A stretch of 36,213 nt of DNA from Oscillospiraceae bacterium (lineage in GTDB: Bacteria; Bacillota; Clostridia; Oscillospirales; Acutalibacteraceae), in NCBI GenBank assembly GCA_015066575.1, contig SVOD01000004.1, positions 1 to 36,213 of the forward strand. Reading direction: 5' to 3'. Each line of letters opens with the position of its first letter. Positions within the stretch are counted from its first letter, which is position 1. A program made the translations under genes and the position numbers. The notes beneath the pieces are model-generated. The model saw nothing but the letters and a program-made list of their open reading frames with translations. It made no database searches and was not told the DNA's origin. Of this stretch, positions 31,040 to 36,213 are shown piece after piece.

Positions 31040-31068
31040 TTGCTATTGTTCCAAATTTGGAATATAAT
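31040..31068 (+). promoter_or_regulatory. Methylase promoter with palindromic operator in the spacer
   Basis: TTGCTA (31040-31045), 17 bp, TATAAT (31063-31068). The spacer contains the perfect palindrome TTCCAAATTTGGAA (31049-31062), lying between the -35 and -10 boxes. A dimer bound there would block RNA polymerase. Confidence 0.7.
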
Positions 31069-31096
31069 GTAATTATCAATTATTGAGGTGAACAAT

Positions 31097-32164
31097 ATGA
31101 TAGGATTTATGACCGCAAATGAAGCAGCTTCAAAGTGGAATATTTCCCATAGAAGAGTAATTACCCTTTGCAGTGAAAACCGCATTGCCGGTGTCGCCAC
31201 TTTAGGCAATATGTATATTATTCCGGCAGATGCCGAAAAACCGGTTGATGGTAGAACAACAAGATACGAAAATGCCATTAAGGCAAAACCTTTTGTAAAA
31301 TGGGCAGGCGGTAAAGGGCAACTGCTTGAAACGCTGCGCACATATTATCCAAAAGACCTCGGGATTACAATCACAAAGTATTGTGAACCAATGGTCGGTG
31401 CCGGTGCGGTGTTGTTTGATGTTATCAATAACTATCAACTTGAAGAAGTGTTGATTAATGACTGTAATACAGAGCTGATGAATGTTTTTATGCAAATTAA
31501 AGATAATGTTTCCATGCTCATTCAGTTACTACAACAGTTTGAAAAAGAACACCTTGCCTTGGATGATGAAGCAAGAAAAGAATACTATTACACGCAGAGA
31601 AATCTATATAACAACCTGATTAGTCAAAAAAAGGTCAATGCAACCTTAAAAGCGGCACTGTTTATTTATCTCAATAAAACATGCTTCAACGGGTTATATC
31701 GAGTGAACCGTCACGGTCAGTTTAATGTGCCGATGGGGTCGTACAAAAAGCCGACGATTTGTGATGTAGAAAGTCTGCTGCTCGTTTCCAAAAAACTGCA
31801 AAATGTTCATATCGTAGCAGGTGACTACAAAGCAACGGAAAGATTCATCGATGACAAGACTTTTGTGTATTTTGATCCACCTTATAGACCACTAAGCAAA
31901 ACTGCCGAGTTTACTTCTTACAACGAGACTGAGTTCGGCGACAAAGAACAAACCGAGTTAGCGGAATATATTAAACAACTTGCTGCAAAAGGAGCAAAGG
32001 TTTTAGCGAGCAATTCCGATCCGAAAAATACCAATCCCGATGATGATTTCTTTGATGAATTGTATCAGCCGTTAAACATTCACAGAATTACGGCAAAGAG
32101 GTCAATCAACAGCAAAAAAGACGGTCGCGGTAAGATTGGTGAATTATTGATTTCGAGTTATTAA
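31097..32164 (+). CDS. DNA adenine methylase (Dam/DpnM-type) with N-terminal helix-turn-helix
   Basis: The 355-residue protein has a roughly 55-residue N-terminal HTH of the excisionase/MerR-like kind (MTANEAASKWNISHRRVITL, residues 5-24). A class D12 (alpha) N6-adenine methylase follows: SAM motif FVKWAGGKGQ near 66-75, NGLYRVNRHGQFN in the middle, catalytic DPPY at 260-263. With the DpnII-like nuclease behind it, GATC is the expected target, which would protect host DNA. The HTH is extra relative to DpnM or Dam and may bind the palindrome in its own promoter. Start: ATG 31097 with GAGGTG 6 nt upstream; GTG 31088 is inside the RBS. No intergenic terminator is seen before the next gene. Confidence 0.9.
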   Translation: MIGFMTANEAASKWNISHRRVITLCSENRIAGVATLGNMYIIPADAEKPVDGRTTRYENAIKAKPFVKWAGGKGQLLETLRTYYPKDLGITITKYCEPMVGAGAVLFDVINNYQLEEVLINDCNTELMNVFMQIKDNVSMLIQLLQQFEKEHLALDDEARKEYYYTQRNLYNNLISQKKVNATLKAALFIYLNKTCFNGLYRVNRHGQFNVPMGSYKKPTICDVESLLLVSKKLQNVHIVAGDYKATERFIDDKTFVYFDPPYRPLSKTAEFTSYNETEFGDKEQTELAEYIKQLAAKGAKVLASNSDPKNTNPDDDFFDELYQPLNIHRITAKRSINSKKDGRGKIGELLISSY

Positions 32165-32178
32165 TAGAGGTAAGAAAA

Positions 32179-33036
32179 ATGAGAAATTTTAACGAATGGT
32201 TAAAGAGTTTCAAGGGCAGTATTGCGAGTTATGAATATTATGCCGACTTTGAAAAAGTCTACCGAAATGTTGACAACATCAAGGTCGAATTAAATATTCT
32301 TAATGCGCTGGTTGGATCAAAGAATATTGAAGATGATTTTGAAAAAATCATCACTAAATATTCCGAAACACTCAAGTGCATTCCGATTCTGCTTGCAGTG
32401 AGAGCAAATGAAATCTACGCTATCGATGGCGATGGTGAGTATACATATGATTTCAAGAAGCCCTCTTTGAGTATTGCGGAATATAAAGCATTTATGAAAA
32501 AAACGGGTTTGTTTGATCTCATTGCCAATCGCATTGTTTCAAATTTAGTTGATTATGTAACCGGTGTGGAAACCGGACTTGATTCGAACGGAAGAAAGAA
32601 CCGTGGCGGTCACTTAATGGAAGACCTTGTTGAGAGTTATATTCAAAAAGCAGGATTTATAAAAGGCACCACCTATTTTAAGGAAATGTATATTCACGAA
32701 ATCACTGACAAGTGGAGTGTTGATTTATCCGCCATTTCCAACCAAGGGAAAATGGAAAAGCGCTTTGATTTCGTTGTCAAAACCGACAATATGATTTATG
32801 TAATAGAAACGAATTTTTATGCCAGCGGCGGTTCAAAACTGAATGAAACTGCACGCAGTTATAAAACCTTATCCCAAGAAGTGGATACTATCGAGGGTGT
32901 AAGCTTTGTTTGGTTTACCGATGGTAGAGGATGGAACAGTGCAAGGCATAATCTTGAAGAAACCTTTGATGTAATGGAACATATCTATAATATCGATGAT
33001 ATGGAAAGTGGAATCATGGATGAGGTCTTTAACTAA
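32179..33036 (+). CDS. DpnII/MboI-family type II restriction endonuclease
   Basis: This 285-residue protein has clear DpnII-family features: the N-terminal FNEWLKSFKGSIASYEYYAD region, KVELNILNALVGSKNIEDDF, the central GLDSNGRKNRGGHLMEDLVE helix-loop, and the PD-(D/E)XK-like core RFDFVV...YVIETNFYASGGSKLNE (about residues 194-225). Known relatives cut unmethylated GATC. Start: ATG 32179 behind AGAGG. It overlaps the second methyltransferase gene by 1 bp (TAATG), which suggests translational coupling. Length fits the family (DpnII about 288). Confidence 0.92.
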   Translation: MRNFNEWLKSFKGSIASYEYYADFEKVYRNVDNIKVELNILNALVGSKNIEDDFEKIITKYSETLKCIPILLAVRANEIYAIDGDGEYTYDFKKPSLSIAEYKAFMKKTGLFDLIANRIVSNLVDYVTGVETGLDSNGRKNRGGHLMEDLVESYIQKAGFIKGTTYFKEMYIHEITDKWSVDLSAISNQGKMEKRFDFVVKTDNMIYVIETNFYASGGSKLNETARSYKTLSQEVDTIEGVSFVWFTDGRGWNSARHNLEETFDVMEHIYNIDDMESGIMDEVFN

Positions 33037-33779
33037 TGGCTAAAAAAATCACACAATGGGAACCTGATGATTTTGAAATAGAAACCAACACCGTTTGGTC
33101 ATTCCCCGACCGTGGAAAATGGGCGACTCACGATGCTAAATATCGCGGGAATTGGTCGCCCTATATTCCGAGAAATCTTATTCTTCGGTATTCCGAGGAA
33201 GGTGATTTGATTCTCGATCAATTTGTCGGTGGCGGCACCACTTTGGTAGAAGCGAAGCTTTTAAATCGCAATGTCATAGGGGTAGATGTCAACCCGGAGG
33301 CATTGGCAAGGTGCAAAGAAAAATGCGATTTTGATAGAGAGAACTGCGGAACGGTTTATATCAAGTCAGGTGATGCCAGAAACCTTGATTTTATACCGAA
33401 TGAATCCATCGATTTTATCTGCACGCACCCGCCATATGCCAATATCATTGAATACAGTGAAGGCATTGAGAATGATTTGTCACATTTAAAAGTGCCGGCG
33501 TTTTTAGAAGAAATGAAACAAGTTGCCGCTGAGAGTCACCGCGTATTAAAGCCAGGCAAATTCTGCGCTATTTTGATGGGTGACACAAGGCAAAAAGGAC
33601 ATATGATACCCATGAGCTTTGATGTAATGCGAATCTTTCAAGACGCAGGGTTCAAATTGAAAGAAATCATTATTAAAGAACAACATAATTGCAAGGCAAC
33701 CGGTTATTGGAAAACAAATAGTATTAAGTATAATTTTTTACTGATTGCACATGAGTATTTGTTTGTGTTTCATAAGTAG
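33036..33779 (+). CDS. Second DNA methyltransferase of the restriction-modification locus
   Basis: The 247-residue methyltransferase has SAM-binding motif I DQFVGGGTTLVEAKLL (about residues 66-81), an acidic motif II (VIGVDVNPE) and catalytic motif IV THPPYANIIEYSEG (about 130-143). The order is I then IV, with no large target-recognition domain in between. The opening TNTVWSFPDRGKWATHDAKY is a typical N-terminus of N4-cytosine/N6-adenine methylases that act with a small recognition part. It is not like DpnA (motif DPPY), although it takes the DpnA-like place as second methylase. Its target may be GATC in another state, for example single-stranded DNA, or a different site. The stop is 15 nt before the next gene. 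Confidence 0.85.
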   Translation: MAKKITQWEPDDFEIETNTVWSFPDRGKWATHDAKYRGNWSPYIPRNLILRYSEEGDLILDQFVGGGTTLVEAKLLNRNVIGVDVNPEALARCKEKCDFDRENCGTVYIKSGDARNLDFIPNESIDFICTHPPYANIIEYSEGIENDLSHLKVPAFLEEMKQVAAESHRVLKPGKFCAILMGDTRQKGHMIPMSFDVMRIFQDAGFKLKEIIIKEQHNCKATGYWKTNSIKYNFLLIAHEYLFVFHK

Positions 33780-33794
33780 GATTACTGTATATAA

Positions 33795-34661
33795 ATGGTG
33801 GAACGAGGGATAACGACATTGGACAAAGAAAAAGACACAAAAAAACTTAGTTTAGGTAAGGTTGATAAATTAGAGACTATAGAGCACACCCCATCTTCTT
33901 TGCATCCTGATACTTTGTTTAATTTTATGGATAAGGTTGATTATCTTATTGAAATAATAGAAAACAAGTCAATACCTGCACGGTACTGTGATGAAGATAT
34001 TAGTTACTTAGGAGTTGAAACAATCAAAAAAGTAGCAATTCCTATGCGCTGTTTTTGTGATATTAAACTTCACGATTTACAAGAACATATTGATTTCTAT
34101 GGAACCTGCGGAATAGCACTTCAAAAGAAATGGGGAATGGATAATGGTGTTCAACCTTTACATTATATTAACCCGCAATCATACTTAAGACGGGATTTTT
34201 CAGAAGTGTTCAATAGTGCAATTGACCATGTTAATGAGGAATCGACAGAATTGCAAAACCAACTAACAGACTTTATACTTCACGAACTAATGTATTATAA
34301 ACCTGATTCCGGCGAGGCAGAAAACAGGAGAACAGGTAAAATTGAGCAAAAATGTTTCACCGATGAGTGTGAGTGGAGGTTTATTGCCGATGTAAAATCA
34401 ATTGATTACGAGCCAATAATTCTTGGTGAAGAGGCATCCAATGCAGATTATAGAAATATGTTATCTGCATCTTTAAAAACACATCCCGAGATAGCCTTAC
34501 AGTTTGATTATACAGAGATTAAATACTTAATTGTTGAAGATAATGCGGATTATGAAAGGTTATTGGTTTCAATCCAAAAACTTGAAGGTTTAAGCGAGAT
34601 GGAAAAGAATAAACTCATTTCAAAAATTATTATTTGGAATGAGTCAAAAGGAGATTTTTAA
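33795..34661 (+). CDS. AbiGi-like abortive infection protein (putative antitoxin)
   Basis: The 288-residue soluble protein resembles AbiGi, the first component of lactococcal AbiG (Pfam AbiGi, putative antitoxin). Diagnostic stretches are IPMRCFCDIKLHDLQEHIDFYG (residues 79-100), then ALQKKWGMDNGVQPLHYI, and ECEWRFIAD further on. It overlaps the following AbiGii-like gene by 1 bp (TAATG), as toxin-antitoxin style pairs often do. The start is uncertain: ATG 33795 has a poor RBS, while TTG 33819 has GAGGG 9 nt upstream. Base composition is clearly A+T-richer than the window's core genes, supporting recent transfer. Similarity is judged from memory of the family. Confidence 0.7.
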   Translation: MVERGITTLDKEKDTKKLSLGKVDKLETIEHTPSSLHPDTLFNFMDKVDYLIEIIENKSIPARYCDEDISYLGVETIKKVAIPMRCFCDIKLHDLQEHIDFYGTCGIALQKKWGMDNGVQPLHYINPQSYLRRDFSEVFNSAIDHVNEESTELQNQLTDFILHELMYYKPDSGEAENRRTGKIEQKCFTDECEWRFIADVKSIDYEPIILGEEASNADYRNMLSASLKTHPEIALQFDYTEIKYLIVEDNADYERLLVSIQKLEGLSEMEKNKLISKIIIWNESKGDF

Positions 34662-35872
34662 TGTTTGTAGATTTTAAATCAGCCATCAAAAAAAAGAACA
34701 GTAATGAAAAACAGCTTCCCAATGCTTTAGTAGATTACTTAAGTTCGAATTTACCTGATGGGTTAAAATATCAGCAGTTTCAAGCCGGCGTTCTAAGAAT
34801 TACGCCGGAGGGGAACGGTGAAATGACGGTTAGGGGGTTGATACCAAAACTCACTGAACATCAAAAAGAAGTTTTAGGTGATTCTTGTACTCATGAAGAT
34901 GTTTTAAAATATGTTACAAATTCTCAAACCTCAATTAAGTTAGTACCCGCTGACGGTGAGACTATTATTGTCAACGGGGAAAAACTGATGTATAAAGATT
35001 TTTTGGTACAACCTGCCACTAAGGAGAACTCACGATTTGTTCAGTACATCTATCCTTCTGCTTTTCCTGCGCCAAGGACAATAACGCTTTCTGCAGAAGA
35101 TGTTTCAATAGATGTAATAATCCACAGAATACCCAACGATAGTATAGACATAATTGTATATACATCTGATGATTCAAGCATTGTAAACTTCACTACAAAG
35201 TTCTTTGAAAACGAACAAAAAGCCACTTTTACTATTTCAATCAATTCAGACAGTATCAAAACAGTAACTGATGTTATAAAAGCAATGACCATATATAATG
35301 CTTTTATGAATCGCACATTAAAACTGGGAGGAGTTCAAATGAGCGATGAAACAACAAGCGACAAGCAGTTTTCTGACTCTACAATTAATTTCTGGAAAAA
35401 AGTATTAGCAATTGAAGAGGTCTTAAATCTAAAATTTAATCCTGATAGGAAAGACATTCCATATAAGATTATGGCTGATGTTGAAAGACTTTATCAAAGT
35501 TTAATTAATACCACACCAATAATTGCTAGTTATAATGTTGATTCATTAAATGGCAAATGGGAAAAGTCCCAATATAATGATGCCGTAAAAACAAAAGATG
35601 TATTGTTATCTTTTGCGGGAACAGAATCGTTTAATTTGTTTGAGCAAGAATTCGAAGTGCCTTATGTGTCCTGTGTTTTTCACGTTGCAGTAGACCGCAT
35701 AGAAAATGAAAATGGAAAACAAAAGCTGATTCTCAAAGACGCTGATGAAAACAACAAGAGATATACTTCTGTGCTATACTTTAAATCGGAGGAGGATTTA
35801 GAAGCATACAATGTTTTTGAAAACACCGACAAGTTTTTTACTGCAAAAAAGGTGTCGGAGTATATTGACTAG
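34661..35872 (+). CDS. AbiGii-like abortive infection protein (putative toxin)
   Basis: This 403-residue A+T-rich, mostly soluble protein is close in length to lactococcal AbiGii (about 397 residues). It is encoded directly after the AbiGi-like gene with a 1-bp overlap, the same order as in the AbiG system. The N-terminal region (VDFKSAIKKKNS, residues 3-14) and the middle beta-rich part match what I recall of the AbiGii_2 family, but no catalytic motif is visible. In lactococcal AbiG the pair aborts phage infection, reportedly by affecting phage RNA synthesis. Start: ATG 34661, translationally coupled, with AAGGAG at 34648-34653. It is the last gene of the island. Confidence 0.65.
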   Translation: MFVDFKSAIKKKNSNEKQLPNALVDYLSSNLPDGLKYQQFQAGVLRITPEGNGEMTVRGLIPKLTEHQKEVLGDSCTHEDVLKYVTNSQTSIKLVPADGETIIVNGEKLMYKDFLVQPATKENSRFVQYIYPSAFPAPRTITLSAEDVSIDVIIHRIPNDSIDIIVYTSDDSSIVNFTTKFFENEQKATFTISINSDSIKTVTDVIKAMTIYNAFMNRTLKLGGVQMSDETTSDKQFSDSTINFWKKVLAIEEVLNLKFNPDRKDIPYKIMADVERLYQSLINTTPIIASYNVDSLNGKWEKSQYNDAVKTKDVLLSFAGTESFNLFEQEFEVPYVSCVFHVAVDRIENENGKQKLILKDADENNKRYTSVLYFKSEEDLEAYNVFENTDKFFTAKKVSEYID

Positions 35873-35994
35873 CAATAGTGTGACAGAATAACCAGTGCTG
35901 AATAGGTGCCCATGTGGAGACCATAATTGTTATTTTATGGGCAGTTGGGTGGGGGGATAGAGCGAGAAATGGAGTATATAATGGTTATTTTTTA

Positions 35995-36111
35995 AGTGAT
36001 ATTACTCACTTCGTTCGCAGTGATATTCTGCGGCTTCACCGCAGAGTGATATTGCTCGTTTTTCTCGCAGTGATATTATATTCGCACAACTTGGCGCAGC
36101 CAAATATCACT
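35995..36111 (+). repeat. Array of AGTGATATT units separated by short, partly palindromic spacers
   Basis: AGTGATATT occurs at 35995, 36019, 36045 and 36069 (steps of 24, 26 and 24 bp), with one inverted copy at 36103-36111. Spacers are 15, 17 and 15 bp; the middle one is the hairpin CTGCGG-CTTCA-CCGCAG. The stretch 35873-35994 shows no gene or other feature that I can support. Confidence 0.75.
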
Positions 36112-36168
36112 GTGCGCAAGCACAATATAACTGTTTTACAATCTAACTCGCCGCAGGCGAATATAGTT

Positions 36169-36200
36169 AAAAAATCCTTGTCTTGCGACAAGGATTTTTT
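36169..36200 (-). terminator. Terminator of the tRNA gene
   Basis: AAAAAATCCTTGTC, loop TTGC, GACAAGGATTTTTT. In the minus direction it begins immediately at the CCA end of the tRNA. It can also stop transcripts leaving the defence island. Confidence 0.85.
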
Positions 36201-36213
36201 GGTGACCCGGACG
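36200..36213 (-). tRNA. 3' end of a tRNA gene (possibly tRNA-Glu), cut by the window edge
   Basis: The minus strand reads CGTCCGGGTCACCA: the end of a T stem, a 7-nt acceptor strand, discriminator base and encoded CCA, followed at once by a terminator. In Firmicutes this ending is like that of tRNA-Glu, but the anticodon lies outside the window, so identity is a guess. Confidence 0.6.

Noticed and set aside
35995..36111. CRISPR array
   Set aside because: The repeat is only 9 bp, spacers are 15-17 bp and partly palindromic, and no cas gene is present in the window.

Overview
The window looks like a chromosome segment of an anaerobic, low-to-moderate G+C Firmicute, most likely a gut Clostridia of the Oscillospiraceae/Ruminococcaceae type. 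The basis is: Bacillus-type promoters with 17-bp spacers and GGAGG ribosome sites, a rubrerythrin, the GGGtGRT/NifU-like pair, a tetrahydrofolate riboswitch on an ECF folate transporter, a TSCPD-domain protein, a dockerin-bearing secreted protein and a Bacillus-type LexA box. The lineage is inference.

Layout. 1-909 is the end of a PTS EIIC-type membrane protein. 1061-3185 is an OmpR-type two-component system on the minus strand. 3364-4642 holds a YgjP-like metallopeptidase and a convergent membrane protein. 4798-6506 is the Fe-S scaffold/GGGtGRT operon. 6737-9193 carries an AAA/DUF4143 ATPase, a strongly structured RNA element (8059-8220) and a lipoprotein. 9458-11932 carries HtrA and a riboswitch-controlled FolT. 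12071-12160 may be a small RNA, next to a MerR regulator. 13197-15283 holds an NfeD/SPFH membrane pair and rubrerythrin. 15407-19328 (minus) holds a HAD phosphatase, a class I aminotransferase and a MATE exporter. 19466-23494 is a 1342-residue secreted protein with nine repeats and a dockerin. 23680-25647 holds a DUF4358 lipoprotein, a PHP phosphoesterase and a TSCPD protein. 25712-28927 (minus) is a SnoaL-LytTR regulator in operon with a GH78-like glycosidase. 29109-30747 holds a zinc-ribbon membrane protein and a GHKL-like/STAS pair.

The right end (31097-35872) is a compact, A+T-richer defence island: an HTH-fused Dam-type methylase, a DpnII-like endonuclease, a second methyltransferase and an AbiGi/AbiGii-like abortive infection pair. 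It starts behind an SOS-type promoter with a perfect LexA box and a second promoter with a palindromic operator. It ends near the 3' end of a tRNA gene cut by the window edge.

The most unusual signal is in the gaps between genes. A family of arrays is built of four 7-bp units (28 bp). Unit sequence differs from place to place while period and copy number stay constant. At 13041-13167 and 23534-23651 two such arrays bracket the same two hairpins, in opposite orientations, and 17776-17944 has a related layout. This looks like a dispersed composite element I do not recognise. Second is a promoter/38-bp-paired-hairpin/UUCG-terminator cassette at 8027-8220. Third is a habit of placing stop codons inside terminator hairpins.
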